64,000 bases of DNA from Saccharomonospora marina XMU15 (lineage in GTDB: Bacteria > Actinomycetota > Actinomycetes > Mycobacteriales > Pseudonocardiaceae). A model generated the notes under the pieces. That model saw only the letters and a list, made by a program, of their open reading frames with translations, ran no database searches and was not told the DNA's origin. A program made the position numbers and the translations under genes. The stretch is taken from the NCBI RefSeq assembly GCF_000244955.1, contig NZ_CM001439.1:2384628-2448627 (forward strand), written 5' to 3'. The first letter of the stretch is position 1. Each line of letters starts with the position of its first letter. Positions 27,711 through 36,863 of this stretch are shown in pieces.

Positions 27711-28484
27711 ATGTACAACTACGCGCAGCCTCTGGAGAACAAGGTCGCGCTCATCACCGGCGGAGGACAGGGCATCGGCCTTGGTACCGCGGAGGAGTTC
27801 ATTGCTCAGGGTGCGCGGGTGGTGATCACCGGGCTCGATACCTCTCAGCTGGAGCAGGCGTGTACTCACCTAGGTCCAGCGGCGGCAGGTGTGGTCGCGG
27901 ACGTGCGCAGCGAACAGGAGATGCGGACAGCGCTCGAGCACGTGGTCGACAGGTTCGGGCAACTCGACGTGGTGGTTGCTAACGCTGTCGTAGGCGACAG
28001 CAACCCGCTCGGCAAGATCACCGAGGAGCAGTTCGACAACATCTTCGACACCAACGTCAAAGGCGTGCTGAACACCGTGCAGCCCGCGATGGCGCTCCTG
28101 CCGGACGACGGCAGTGTGGTGATCATCGGCTCGACGGCGTCGATCAAGGGGAGTTATGGAATGAGCCTCTACGGTGGCGCGAAGGCGGCGTTGCGGAGCA
28201 TGGTCAGGGCATGGATCGTGGAGACACGAGGGACGGGTATCCGGATCAACGTATTGAGTCCGGGTGCGGTGGACACTCCCTCGCTCCGGTCCGCCCTGGC
28301 CGACGCGATCGGAGACGAGGCTGGCGTCCAGGCCGCTGTGGACGAGATGGGGGAGAAGTCGCCACTGGGCCGTCTGCTCCAGCCGCGGGACATCGCGCGA
28401 TCCATCGCGTTCCTCGCCTCTGATGCGTCGAGTGCGATCACGGGCGTCGAGCTGTTTGCCGACGGGGGCCTCGCCCAGGCCTGA
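27711..28484 (+). CDS. Short-chain dehydrogenase/reductase
   Basis: 257 aa from ATG 27711 (an upstream ATG would add residues from decayed DNA). Classical SDR: LITGGGQGIGLGTAEEF, Asp after the second strand region (TGLDTSQLEQA, suggesting NAD(H)), VVANAVVGDSNPL, IIGSTASIKGSYGMSLYGGAK with catalytic Ser, Tyr and Lys, then SPGAVDTPSLRS and the end GVELFADGGLAQA. Length and C-terminus match the 3-oxoacyl-reductase-like group. No linked pathway genes remain; it is flanked by decayed regulators and IS pieces. Confidence 0.87.
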   Translation: MYNYAQPLENKVALITGGGQGIGLGTAEEFIAQGARVVITGLDTSQLEQACTHLGPAAAGVVADVRSEQEMRTALEHVVDRFGQLDVVVANAVVGDSNPLGKITEEQFDNIFDTNVKGVLNTVQPAMALLPDDGSVVIIGSTASIKGSYGMSLYGGAKAALRSMVRAWIVETRGTGIRINVLSPGAVDTPSLRSALADAIGDEAGVQAAVDEMGEKSPLGRLLQPRDIARSIAFLASDASSAITGVELFADGGLAQA

Positions 28485-28489
28485 GCGCA

Positions 28490-29470
28490 GGCCGGTTTCT
28501 GATCTGGCACAACGAGTTCGTATGCGCTCGGCGGTGGCAGCGTGGGCTGTCCGGGCTGTCGAGCGACATCCACCGCAACGTTCTGTCCACCACGCGCGAT
28601 CACGACCGTGATGTCCGTGTCCGTCACACGCCGTGGCCGCGCAAGCCGGAGTTGGGTGTAGGCAACCAGGATCAGCCAGCCCCATCGGTCGGCTGCCTCG
28701 GATGTGCGCAGTTTCGGGAAAGCCAGCCGGGTCTGCTTGAACAGGCGGAAGGTGTGTTCGATGTCAAACCGGCGCAGGAACGCCTGCCACAGCAGGTCGA
28801 CCATGACTGGTGTAACCGACCCACCTCCAAGCGGATCACTGTGCCCTCCAGAATGGGCAGGTTGCCGAGGTGGGTGATCCAGGCGGTGCAGTGGGTCAGG
28901 CGGGGATGCAGTCGGTTCCACGCGCAGGCCAGTGCAGGGCCGTAGCGGCGGGTGTCGCTGCGGGTGGGGATGTGCGGCTCACCCCAGGTGTCCGGATCGC
29001 AAACGACGAATCCACCGCCGTGCCGCCGCGGACCGCCTATCGTCCTCGGCATGTGGTGTGGGGCCGGGCGACGCAGGACCGGTCCGAACGCATCCGCACC
29101 GACACTGGCAGGTCATCCAGCACGAACGCCAGTCGGGGACCGTCGTAGCCGGCGTCGGCCACGACGAGGATGTCCGGACTCACCAGGCTGCCCGGTGCCC
29201 TGCCGTGATCAGCTCGGTCACCACCCGTCGGAGTTGGTCGGGGGTCGTCGTCTCCCGGCGCGAGCCGCCTGATATCCAGAGGGGCGGTCCAGGACTGCGC
29301 CCGGTCTCCAGCGCGGCAACGACCGAGTACGGCCAGCCCGGAACCATGAGGTACGTGTCCTTGCCACGGCCGCAGGTATGACACAAGATCCGCTGTGGCG
29401 TGGTATGCGCCTCAGGACGCAACCAACAAGTGATGTCCGGGGCCAGCACCAGCCCGCCCGGGCAGCCGCC
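28490..29470 (-). pseudogene. Degenerate transposase gene
   Basis: On the minus strand, from 29450 down, fragments follow in collinear order: APDITCWLRPEAHTTPQRIL, ILVVADAGYDGPRLAFVLDD, TRRYGPALACAWNRLHPRLT and WQAFLRRFDIEHTFRLFKQT followed by ADRWGWLILVAYTQLRLARP. They match one actinomycete IS transposase family but are split by at least four frameshifts. Terminal repeats not identified. Confidence 0.65.
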
Positions 29471-29519
29471 CGGAGGCCGAGGCGTTCTCGGGCGAGCTGA
29501 CGCAGCGCCGGTTCATCGA

Positions 29520-29800
29520 CGGTTGGGTTTTGCATCGGGCGTCGTTGCGGGTGGCTGCCGGCGCCGCTGGATTCGTTCGGGATGGTTGCGGGTGGGGTGG
29601 GTGTGTGTTGGTGGTGGTCTGTGCCGTTGGCTCGAGGGGCTGGGGAGGGTGGTGGGCGTCGCATGTCGCCTGCTGCGCCAGTACGAAGTGAATGATTGTC
29701 CTTAAAGGACGTGTCGGGGTTCGGTGTGCGGGTGTTGGGGTTTACGGTTGCTGGTCTGGTCCGGTTATGCTGGTCGGTGCCTTTCGTGGCGGGTGCCCCC
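29520..29800 (+). repeat. G/T-rich repeat segment, copy 2
   Basis: Shares ordered blocks with 8098-8500: GTTGCGGGTGGCTG, GGGTGGGGTGGGTGTG, GTCCTTAAAGGACGTGTCGGG (29698-29710 is the palindrome-like core) and TTGCTGGTCTGGTCCGGTTA. Here it leads into a broken IS5 transposase instead of a regulator gene, so a downstream gene was replaced. Confidence 0.65.
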
Positions 29801-29839
29801 GGGCCGTGCTGTCGGGTATGGGGGGAGGTCTCCGGTCGA

Positions 29840-30590
29840 TGGATCAACGACCAAGAAGATCAACATCTGACCGCTACGGGCATTGGCAGTCGATCTACCA
29901 GATGTCTCGTCCTTGGCAGCGTGAAGGCGTGTGGCCCTGGATTCGCTGCGCGCCGCGGGCCTGGGCCGATGCGGGGGGACTGACCGACTGGCAGGTGTCG
30001 GTGGCTCCACGATCAACCGGGCCCACCAGCATGCCGCTGTAGCCCGCCGCCTAGATGAGCAGGTCGAGCCGCCTGGTGACGGACCGGCCGATCACGCGCT
30101 GGGGCGTTCTCGGGGCGGTTTCGCCACGAAGATCCACCTGGCCTGTGAACAAGGCCGGAGACCGTTATCACTGCTGATCACCGCCGGTCAACACGCCGAC
30201 AGCCCCCAGGTGGCCGCCGTGCTCGACGCGATCCGGGTGGCACGTCCCGGACGCGGACGCCCGCGTACCTGCCCAGCACTGGTGCCGGCCGACAAGGCCT
30301 ACTCATCCCGACCGAACCGCGCTTACCTGCGCACACGCGCGATCGCGGCACTATCCCGGTCCCGAAAGACCAAGCTGCTCATTGACACGCCCGCGGATCG
30401 GCCGGAGGCCGACCACCCGCGTTCGACCCCACCACCTACCGCCGGCATCACGCCGTGGAATGCGGCATCAACAAAGCTCAAACACCACCGCGCCGTGGCC
30501 TGCCGATACGACCAGCTCGCCCTCCGCCACGAAGCCACCGTACACATCGCCACGATCGACATCTGGCTACGCGACCCCGCCAAGATCAAT
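29840..30590 (+). pseudogene. IS5-family transposase pseudogene
   Basis: Collinear transposase pieces: INRAHQHAAVARR, RSRGGFATKIHLACEQGRRP, LITAGQHADSPQVAAVLDAI, LVPADKAYSSRPNRAYLRTR and, in another frame, KHHRAVACRYDQLALRHEAT and VHIATIDIWLRD. The order is correct for a complete IS5 transposase but frameshifts occur at about 30010, 30350 and 30450, so it is inactive. It overlaps the upstream edge of the ABC transporter operon's 3' side. Confidence 0.75.
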
Positions 30591-30652
30591 TCCTACAGCA
30601 CCTATGCCCCCTGGGGCACGCGTCTGTCAGGACGTGCCTTGGCCGGTCGCGC

Positions 30653-31402
30653 TCAGGCACGTTCCCAGCGGAACAGCAATGAACCCAGTGCGCCGAAGAC
30701 GATGACCATGGAAAGGAGGATCCCGGTGGGCAGGAGCAGGCCTGACCATGGCTGTCCCTCCCACAGTCCCTGGATGAGGTTGGCGAAGTGCCGGACGGGG
30801 GAGAAGTTCATGACCGTCTGGACGCCGTCTGGCATCGTGGCCAGCGGGACGAAGGCTCCCGAGGAGAGCATCAGCACCAGCATGAGGGCGTTGCCGATGC
30901 CGGTGGCCGCGCCTGCGGATGGGTACAGGCCTGCGAGGGTGTATCCGAGGGCCAGAAACGCGACGAGCCCAAGGGCTGCCGCTGCCAGGACGGCGACGAG
31001 ATTCCCCGAGGGGGTGACGCCGAAGACGGCCCAACCCACGGCCAGAGCAGAGATCATGCTTGTCATCCCCACCACGAAGTTCACGGTCAGGTCCGCGGCA
31101 ACGAACGTGGAAGGTCGCAGCGGCGTCAGGCGGAGCCGGCGCAGGGCGCCGCTCTCGCGCAGGGTCAGCAAGCCGACAGGCGCCAGCAGGACGCCGGTGA
31201 TCGCCAGCACCAGGGAGGGAAACGCCGGGAGCGTGGCTTCGATGAAACTGCGACCACCGAAGGCTGGATCGGGGCCGCTGTCGAAGATGAGGCCGAGCAC
31301 GAGCACGAGAAACGGAGCGAAGATGAAGGAGAAGAACAGCCCGACCGGTTCCCGCACCAGGGAACGCAACAGGGTGGCGGTGAGTGCGCGATAGCCGGTC
31401 AT
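30653..31402 (-). CDS. ABC transporter permease (ABC-2 type)
   Basis: 249 aa from the ATG at 31400-31402, which overlaps the ATPase stop; a longer in-frame start lies inside the ATPase gene. Six membrane segments of the ABC-2 exporter class: an early LVREPVGLFFSFIFAPFLVL, then LPAFPSLVLAITGVLLAPVG, a cytoplasmic LRESGALRRLRLTPLRP loop typical of drug and antibiotic exporters, and a last segment GILLSMVIVFGALGSLLF. With the ATPase it forms an efflux pump, probably for an antibiotic or lipid-like compound. Confidence 0.9.
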   Translation of the reverse strand: MTGYRALTATLLRSLVREPVGLFFSFIFAPFLVLVLGLIFDSGPDPAFGGRSFIEATLPAFPSLVLAITGVLLAPVGLLTLRESGALRRLRLTPLRPSTFVAADLTVNFVVGMTSMISALAVGWAVFGVTPSGNLVAVLAAAALGLVAFLALGYTLAGLYPSAGAATGIGNALMLVLMLSSGAFVPLATMPDGVQTVMNFSPVRHFANLIQGLWEGQPWSGLLLPTGILLSMVIVFGALGSLLFRWERA

Positions 31403-32322
31403 GCCGCCTCCCCCGCCCGCATCGCGCGGCCAGTCAGGTTCAAGAAGACGTCTTCCAGCCCCGGAGAGGTGACGCGCAGATCGGCGATCCGCACGCCCCA
31501 TGTAGTCAGCTGGTTCATGACGTCTTGGATGAAGCCGCCGACGCCCTGCACGATGAGTTGCTTGCCGTCCGGCTGGACGGCGGTGACAGTCTCGATCAAC
31601 TCCAGGTCCAGGCCTGCTGGTACCGGCTCGGTGAAGCTCAACCGCGCCGTAGCGTCGCCGGCATGGTCGCGGATCAGCGCCGGGACAGTGTCCAGGGCGA
31701 CGAGTCGGCCATGGTCGATGATGCCCACCCGGTCACACAGATGCTCGGCTTCCTCCATGTAGTGCGTGGTGAGTACGACGGTGGTCCCTCGATCCCGGAT
31801 ACTCGCCACAACGTCCCACATCGCCAGGCGCGCCTGCGGGTCCAGCGCGGTGGTCAACTCGTCGAGGAACACCACCTCGGGCTCGTGGAGCAGCGCCAAG
31901 GCGATGAACAGGCGCTGGCGCTCACCCCCGGAGAGGCGGTCAACCCTGGTCTTCTGCTTCCCGGCGATGCCCAGCGTGGTAAGCAGCTCCCACCACGGGG
32001 CGGGACCCTCGTAGAGGGCAGAGAACAACCGCATCGCCTCCGCGACGGTGATCCGCGGCGGCAGGGCCGCGCTCTGTAGCTGCACGCCGGTTCGCAAGGT
32101 CAGCGCGTGCCGATCCCTGATCGGGTCGAGTCCGAGCACACTGATTCTTCCTGACGTCGGCCGGTCCAGCCCCTCGATGCAGTTCAGCAAGGTGGTCTTG
32201 CCGGCACCGTTGGGACCGATCAGACCGAAGATCTCCCCCTCCTCCACCCGGAACGAGACCTCGTCCACGGCGGCCAGATCCCTGAACCGGCGCACCACTC
32301 CCTCGCACGTCACCACGCTCAC
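31399..32322 (-). CDS. ABC transporter ATP-binding protein
   Basis: 307 aa (GTG start at 32320-32322 overlapping the AbrB-type gene stop). Complete nucleotide-binding domain: Walker A GPNGAGKTT, Q-loop VQLQSAALPP, signature LSGGERQR, Walker B VVFLDELTTALDP with the D-loop, and switch His in VVLTTHYMEEAE. The C-terminal 80 residues form the extension found in DrrA-type drug exporters. Second gene of a three-gene operon (AbrB-ATPase-permease) with 4-nt overlaps. Confidence 0.93.
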   Translation of the reverse strand: MSVVTCEGVVRRFRDLAAVDEVSFRVEEGEIFGLIGPNGAGKTTLLNCIEGLDRPTSGRISVLGLDPIRDRHALTLRTGVQLQSAALPPRITVAEAMRLFSALYEGPAPWWELLTTLGIAGKQKTRVDRLSGGERQRLFIALALLHEPEVVFLDELTTALDPQARLAMWDVVASIRDRGTTVVLTTHYMEEAEHLCDRVGIIDHGRLVALDTVPALIRDHAGDATARLSFTEPVPAGLDLELIETVTAVQPDGKQLIVQGVGGFIQDVMNQLTTWGVRIADLRVTSPGLEDVFLNLTGRAMRAGEAA

Positions 32323-32600
32323 TTCTGATCGTCTGCCCGTTCGGCGTCATCTTCACTCGGGATGGTCGGTGGCCCCGAAGGCATCGCCCGAGCGATGAAC
32401 CGATCGAAGACGTCCTGCCGCACGATCGCGATCCCCTGCTCGATATCGGCAAGCAGCAGCAACGTGTCCCCGGGCTTGATGCCGAACAGGTCACGCGCGC
32501 CCTTGGGGATCACGATCTGCCCCTTCTCTCCGACCTTGACCGTGCCGGCGAACTTGCCCGGCGATGGAGGTAGACCTTCGGCATCCACGCGGACCCCCAA
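32319..32600 (-). CDS. AbrB/SpoVT-type DNA-binding protein
   Basis: Up to 93 aa. The swapped-hairpin AbrB fold is clear in GTVKVGEKGQIVIPKGARDL and FGIKPGDTLLLLADIEQGIA. The C-terminal 30 residues are acidic. The start is uncertain: TTG 32600 has no good ribosome site, and a GTG at 32588 is possible. It is the first gene of the exporter operon and probably an autorepressor, because a perfect palindrome lies 22 nt upstream. Lone AbrB-type proteins can also be antitoxins, but no toxin is adjacent. Confidence 0.85.
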   Translation of the reverse strand: MGVRVDAEGLPPSPGKFAGTVKVGEKGQIVIPKGARDLFGIKPGDTLLLLADIEQGIAIVRQDVFDRFIARAMPSGPPTIPSEDDAERADDQK

Positions 32601-32621
32601 ATCAGGCGGCTACTTTTCATA

Positions 32622-32634
32622 CAAGTATAACTTG
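32622..32634. promoter_or_regulatory. Perfect palindrome upstream of the AbrB-ABC operon
   Basis: CAAGT-ATA-ACTTG, overlapping A/T-rich sequence that could serve as the -10 region on the minus strand. Likely operator for the AbrB-type protein. Confidence 0.6.
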
Positions 32635-32643
32635 GTTCGTTGG

Positions 32644-32678
32644 TCGGGCTGAGGTCGGCTCTGCCGACCTCAGCCCGA
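32644..32678 (-). terminator. Strong hairpin, terminator of the DUF3592-like pair
   Basis: Perfect 16-bp arms TCGGGCTGAGGTCGGC and GCCGACCTCAGCCCGA with a 3-nt loop. It lies downstream of the gene ending at 32720 and just before the promoter of the AbrB-ABC operon, insulating the two units. No T-run. Confidence 0.75.
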
Positions 32679-32719
32679 CAGCCCCGTTGGGAGATCTAAC
32701 GCCGGACGAGGTTCCGGAG

Positions 32720-33517
32720 TCAGTCGCCACTGGACATGGCGAATCCCAGCAGAATAACGATGCACCCCAGTAGAAAGTGGGACAGCAACGTCGCGTACGA
32801 GGGAATGTCCGCGGGCGTGGCTTGGTAGGCGAGGTGCGCCTGCGAACGGCCGAAGGTCGTGAACGAGACCGCCTCGGCGGGAGTGCCCGGAGGGCGTGAC
32901 CTCACATGGCGTGGCAGGTAGATCACCGGCAGTTCCCTTCCCCTGGGCGGAAGACGCTCGCCTCCGTGCGCGGGGGACAGGAACGTGCGGGTGTGGCCAT
33001 CTTGATCGACGTACCCGATCAACGAGCACCTGCGCGGAGTTTGCCGGTCTCTGTCGTAGCGGTGCCAGATCACTGTGGCCTCAGCCCGAACCCCGTGTTT
33101 TCGCAGCCGCCATCGCCGAAGGGCTTCCCCTCTGAAGAGATACAACATGATGGCAAACCCGGCTCTCGGGAACGAGGTCGCCGTCATTCCCAGCAGCTTG
33201 CCCGTCACGTCGGCGGGCCGGGCGTGCTGCGGTTTTCCGGGGAGGTACAGGATGTCGAAGGTCTCACGGACCGCTATCACGCCACGGCCGGTGTCCACCG
33301 GCGAGAGCATGACCGTTTGCGGTTGGCCGTGCTGGTCCACGAAGTCCACGCGCATGCGCGAAACCTGGTCCGGTTCGACGACGCGCTTCAACACCGTGCC
33401 GGTGGTACGCACACCGTGCCGCCGCAGCCGCCGCACCCGGTACGGCGCGCCCAGCAGCAATCCCAGGACGATGATCCCGCATACGACCATGATTCGACCG
33501 ATGCTTGCCGGTCCCAC
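32720..33517 (-). CDS. DUF3592-like membrane protein, two repeats
   Basis: 265 aa from GTG 33515-33517 (AGGGGA 5 nt upstream; an ATG 9 codons later is the alternative). N-terminal membrane helix, then two tandem units. Each has RRWRLRKHGVRAEATVI-type sequence (LRRHGVRTTGTVLKRV in the first), a beta-rich stretch on aromatic and Asp residues, and an LPGKP/LPRHV end. A C-terminal membrane helix FLLGCIVILLGFAM closes it. The DUF3592 pattern (H-G-hydroxy/basic x A/T-T-G/A-x-V) is visible; function unknown. It lies 26 nt downstream of a one-unit paralogue. Confidence 0.7.
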   Translation of the reverse strand: MGPASIGRIMVVCGIIVLGLLLGAPYRVRRLRRHGVRTTGTVLKRVVEPDQVSRMRVDFVDQHGQPQTVMLSPVDTGRGVIAVRETFDILYLPGKPQHARPADVTGKLLGMTATSFPRAGFAIMLYLFRGEALRRWRLRKHGVRAEATVIWHRYDRDRQTPRRCSLIGYVDQDGHTRTFLSPAHGGERLPPRGRELPVIYLPRHVRSRPPGTPAEAVSFTTFGRSQAHLAYQATPADIPSYATLLSHFLLGCIVILLGFAMSSGD

Positions 33518-33543
33518 GAGTTCCCCTGTTCCGCCAGCGTCCG

Positions 33544-33999
33544 TCAGGAGCCGACAATCCCGGCTACCGGCATCAGAAACACCAGACCCACCAGGGTCTG
33601 GACCACCACGGCTCTGGCGAACGTCGCCGTTGTGACATGCAGCCGGGCGTTGTCGGGCTCGTCCGGCAGGTAGGCGACCTCCAGTTGCTCGCCGACCGGG
33701 GTGAGCCGCTTGCACGGTTCGGCGATGCGCATGAGCCGTCCCTGGCCGTACTCGAAGTCGGCAACGATGTACCAGTGCTTGTCCTTGACAGGTTGCGACT
33801 CCACCGTGGCGCCCACCCGGCGCGTTTCCGTAACGACGTGGTCGATCACCGTGGCGGTCGCGCGGACACCCCGCAGCCTGAGCCGCCGTCGGTACCCGGC
33901 TTTGCCCGCGACGTCTACCAGTATGGCCGACCCGATGCAGACGGAGACGGCCAGAAGCGCAGCAACGGCTGTCACGAGGAGAGAATATCGAAACGCCAC
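33544..33999 (-). CDS. DUF3592-like membrane protein, single repeat
   Basis: 151 aa. N-terminal helix LLVTAVAALLAVSVCIGSAI, then RLRLRGVRATATVIDHVVTE, a beta-rich domain ending LEVAYLPDEPDNARLH, and C-terminal helix VVVQTLVGLVFLMPVAGIVG. Same build as one unit of the downstream gene, so the pair arose by duplication and fusion. Probably cotranscribed with it. Function unknown. Confidence 0.7.
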   Translation of the reverse strand: MAFRYSLLVTAVAALLAVSVCIGSAILVDVAGKAGYRRRLRLRGVRATATVIDHVVTETRRVGATVESQPVKDKHWYIVADFEYGQGRLMRIAEPCKRLTPVGEQLEVAYLPDEPDNARLHVTTATFARAVVVQTLVGLVFLMPVAGIVGS

Positions 34000-34208
34000 C
34001 TTCAGGTGCGTGCTTCAACGTCGTTCACCTCGACTCCACCACCGGCCGACGGCGGTCCACCTTGGACGGCGTCCCGTCAGCGTTGGCGCGCGGGTGCGGT
34101 AGCGTTCGGCGCTCCGGTGCATGTGCGGCGAAGTGGTCCGCGCTCCCGGCCGGGGTCTGTCGGCACACATTGGTTTCCTCGGAGTCGTGAGTGCTGCGCC
34201 ATGTCGGT

Positions 34209-35393
34209 TCAGGACGCGGGTGCGGCGACGGGGACGCGGAGGATGCGGTCGTCGCCGGGGCGCGGGTCGGTTCCGCCCCAGGTGGCGCGGTCGGTGTTGG
34301 AAGTGATGAGCCAGAGCGTTCCGTCGGGTGCGACTTCGACGGTGCGGATGCGGCCGTAGGTGCCGACGAGGTGGTCGATCGGTTCGGCTGTGGCTGTGCC
34401 GCCGTCGACGGGGAGCTGCCAGAGTCGCCGGCCGCCAAGGGCGCCGATCCACAGCGAGTCCGCGGCGTAGGCCATGCCGGAGGGGCTGGCGTCGTCGGGG
34501 TGGATGGCCGCGATCGGTGGTTCGCCGGTGTCGCCGGCGATGCCTTCGGTCTCGGGCCATCCGTAGTCCGTGCCTGGGCGTAGGACGTTGATCTCGTCCC
34601 AGGTGCGGTGCCCGAGCTCTGATGCGTAGGCGGTGCCGTCAGGTCCGAACGCGATGCCCTGGACGTTGCGGTGTCCGCTGGAGTAGATGGGCGAGTCTTG
34701 CGGATTGTCGGCGGGGATCGAGCCGTCGGTGGCGATTCGCAGGATCTTGCCGTTGAGGGAGTCTTCGGTGGCGGCGTTCTCGGGTTGGAAGGCGTCGCCG
34801 GTTCCGATCCAGAGGTGCTCGTCCGGGCCGATGACGATGCGCCCGCCGTGGTGGCGGTCGGCGGTCTGAATGCCGTCCAGCAGCACCCGGTCGACGGTGA
34901 GGGAGGAGAAGTCGTCGGCGACCGTGAGCGCGACGATCCGGTTCTCGTCGGCACCGGAGATCGAGGCATAAACCGTTCGGTCATCGCCAAAGTCGGGGGA
35001 GGCGACGATGCCGAGCAGTCCGCCTTCGGAGGAGACCTCCACGTCGGGTACTACACCGACGGTCTGGTGGGCTCCGCCGCCGGCGGACACGCGCAGGATC
35101 CGCCCGCTGATGCGCTCGGAGACGAGCGCGGTCCCGTCGGGAAGGAAAGTCAGTCCCCAGGGTGCTTCGAGCCCGGTGGTCAGCTCTTCCGGCTCGCCCA
35201 GCGTGGCAACAGACCCCGGTACGGGCGCAGGCGCGGAGGGCGCGATCGCGGTCCGCTCCGGCTCGGTCCCGGTAACCGTGCAGCCAGTCAGGGCGAGTCC
35301 TAGAAACATGCAGCCGACGGCTGCGACGCTGGCCAACGAGCGCCCGGGGGCCTGCTTCTTCGGCGTGGCTGGGTGTGGACCAGGTGCCCGCAT
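34209..35393 (-). CDS. PQQ-dependent glucose/sorbosone dehydrogenase-type lipoprotein
   Basis: 394 aa. An N-terminal signal ends in the lipobox LTGC (Cys at about 38), so it should be anchored outside the membrane. The rest is a six-bladed GSDH propeller: [20 protein letters not shown], the His pair of [46 protein letters not shown] with the conserved Arg, and a closing DDRILRVPV. Members oxidise aldose sugars with PQQ, though many homologues lack proven activity. ATG 35393 with AAGGAG. It lies 27 nt after an SDR in the same direction. PQQ synthesis genes lie 10 kb away, so a cofactor supply is plausible. Confidence 0.85.
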   Translation of the reverse strand: MRAPGPHPATPKKQAPGRSLASVAAVGCMFLGLALTGCTVTGTEPERTAIAPSAPAPVPGSVATLGEPEELTTGLEAPWGLTFLPDGTALVSERISGRILRVSAGGGAHQTVGVVPDVEVSSEGGLLGIVASPDFGDDRTVYASISGADENRIVALTVADDFSSLTVDRVLLDGIQTADRHHGGRIVIGPDEHLWIGTGDAFQPENAATEDSLNGKILRIATDGSIPADNPQDSPIYSSGHRNVQGIAFGPDGTAYASELGHRTWDEINVLRPGTDYGWPETEGIAGDTGEPPIAAIHPDDASPSGMAYAADSLWIGALGGRRLWQLPVDGGTATAEPIDHLVGTYGRIRTVEVAPDGTLWLITSNTDRATWGGTDPRPGDDRILRVPVAAPAS

Positions 35394-35420
35394 GGTGCTC
35401 CTTGCCGATCGGGGCAGGCG

Positions 35421-36158
35421 TTATGCGGCGCCGCCGTTGACGAAGATGGTCTGGCCGTTGACCCAGCGGGCGGGGCCTGCCAGGAATGCCACGGTCTCGG
35501 CGATGTCCTTCGGTGTGCCCAGCCGCCGGAACGGGTTGTTGTTCGCGATCTGCTCGATGAGTTCGGGGCTCTTGCCGTCCAGGAACAGCGCAGTGGCGGT
35601 GGGGCCGGGCGCGACCGTGTTGACGGTGATGTCCCGGCCGCGTAGCTCCCGGGCCAGGATGAGCGAGATCGCCTCGACCGCGGCCTTGGAGGCGGCGTAC
35701 GCGCCGTAGCTGGGGGTCTGCAGACGGGTGATCGAGGTGGAGAAGTTGATGATCGCGCCACCCGGACGAATCCGCTGCGCGGCGAGCCTGTCGACGATGA
35801 AGGTGCCGCGCACGTTGACGCGCTGGACCCGGTCGAACACCTCCAGGTCGAGCTGCGCGACCGGCGACAGCGGCATGATGCCTGCGGTGTGCACGAGCAC
35901 GTCGACGCCGCCGAACTCGCGCTCCGCCACGTCGAACAGCGTCGTGGCGGTCGGCTCCTCGGCGATGTCGCCGCCGGCTGCCACCGCGCGCCCGCCCGAT
36001 TCGGTGATGGCTGTGACGGTCTCGTCGGCACGCTCCTTGCTGCCGTTGTAGTGGACGACGACCGCGGTCCCGTCGGCGGCCAGGCGCAGGGCGCTGGCCT
36101 GGCCGATGCCGCCGGAGCCTCCGGTCACGATCGCGACACGCTCGGTGGTGCTGGTCAT
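35421..36158 (-). CDS. SDR oxidoreductase, 3-oxoacyl-ACP reductase-like
   Basis: 245 aa from ATG 36158 with GAGGAG upstream. TGGSGGIGQASALRL binds cofactor; HYNGSKERAD suggests NADP(H). LVHTAGIMPLSP replaces the usual NNAG with HTAG. Catalytic residues are in FSTSITRLQTPSYGAYAASK and the C-terminus is VNGQTIFVNGGAA. It is first in a two-gene unit with the quinoprotein lipoprotein and divergent from a TetR regulator. The pair may act in sugar or polyol oxidation, but this is inferred from linkage only. Confidence 0.88.
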   Translation of the reverse strand: MTSTTERVAIVTGGSGGIGQASALRLAADGTAVVVHYNGSKERADETVTAITESGGRAVAAGGDIAEEPTATTLFDVAEREFGGVDVLVHTAGIMPLSPVAQLDLEVFDRVQRVNVRGTFIVDRLAAQRIRPGGAIINFSTSITRLQTPSYGAYAASKAAVEAISLILARELRGRDITVNTVAPGPTATALFLDGKSPELIEQIANNNPFRRLGTPKDIAETVAFLAGPARWVNGQTIFVNGGAA

Positions 36159-36179
36159 GGAAGAGCTCCTCGCTAAGAT

Positions 36180-36230
36180 GTGAACACCAAGTACATTAAT
36201 CTGAGTGCAAGAAATGTACAAGTGGTTCAC
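36180..36230. promoter_or_regulatory. TetR operator region
   Basis: Nested inverted repeats in the 99-nt divergent gap: GTGAAC (36180-36185)/GTTCAC (36225-36230), and GTACATT (36191-36197)/AATGTAC (36213-36219). Consistent with dimer or double-dimer TetR binding controlling both directions. Confidence 0.65.
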
Positions 36231-36257
36231 ATAGTTTCGACCCGGCAGGGAGCATGG

Positions 36258-36863
36258 ATGACCGAGCAGCGCACCCCACCCCGACGCGGTCGCGGCCGCC
36301 GACCCGCTGCGGAGGTCCGCGCGGAGGTGCTCGCCGCGACCGGCCACCTGCTGCTGCGGGAAGGGCTGAAGGCGGTGACCTTCGACCGCGTCGCCAGGGA
36401 AGCGGGATCGAGCAAGGTCACGCTCTACAAGTGGTGGCCCTCGCCCGGCGCGCTGGCGGCGGAGGCCTACTTCGCCCAGAGCGAACCGGTGCTCGCCTTC
36501 CCTGACACCGGCGACATCCGGGCGGACCTCATCTCGCAGCTGACGGCATTCGTGCGCTGGTTGACCGAAGAGGGTGCCGCTACACCGGTGTCCGAGTTGG
36601 TCGGCGCCGCGCAGACAGACCCTGACGTCGCCCGGGCGTGGACCGAAGAGTACGCGCGGCCACGACGCGAACTCGCCCGGATGCGACTGCGGGCAGCCCA
36701 GCAGCAGGGTCAGCTGCCCGAGGATGCCGATCTCGACGTGATTGTCGACCAGCTCTGGGGCGCGTGCTACCACCGGTTGCTGGTCCTCAAGGTGCCTTTC
36801 GACCAGACCCTCGTTCCCAGGCTGGTCGATCAGGCGCTCTACGGCGCCGCCCGCGGGGCGTGA
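36258..36863 (+). CDS. TetR-family regulator
   Basis: 201 aa from ATG 36258 (CAGGGAGC upstream; an earlier GTG would start inside the operator). HTH near residues 20-65: RAEVLAATGHLLLREGLKAV, FDRVAREAGSSKVTLYKWWP. The C-terminal domain (SQLTAFVRWLTEEGAATPVS to DQLWGACYHRLLVLKVPFDQ) is the TetR_C group seen in regulators of SDR and drug-response genes. Divergent from the SDR/quinoprotein unit with palindromes between, so it most likely represses that unit and itself. Confidence 0.9.
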   Translation: MTEQRTPPRRGRGRRPAAEVRAEVLAATGHLLLREGLKAVTFDRVAREAGSSKVTLYKWWPSPGALAAEAYFAQSEPVLAFPDTGDIRADLISQLTAFVRWLTEEGAATPVSELVGAAQTDPDVARAWTEEYARPRRELARMRLRAAQQQGQLPEDADLDVIVDQLWGACYHRLLVLKVPFDQTLVPRLVDQALYGAARGA

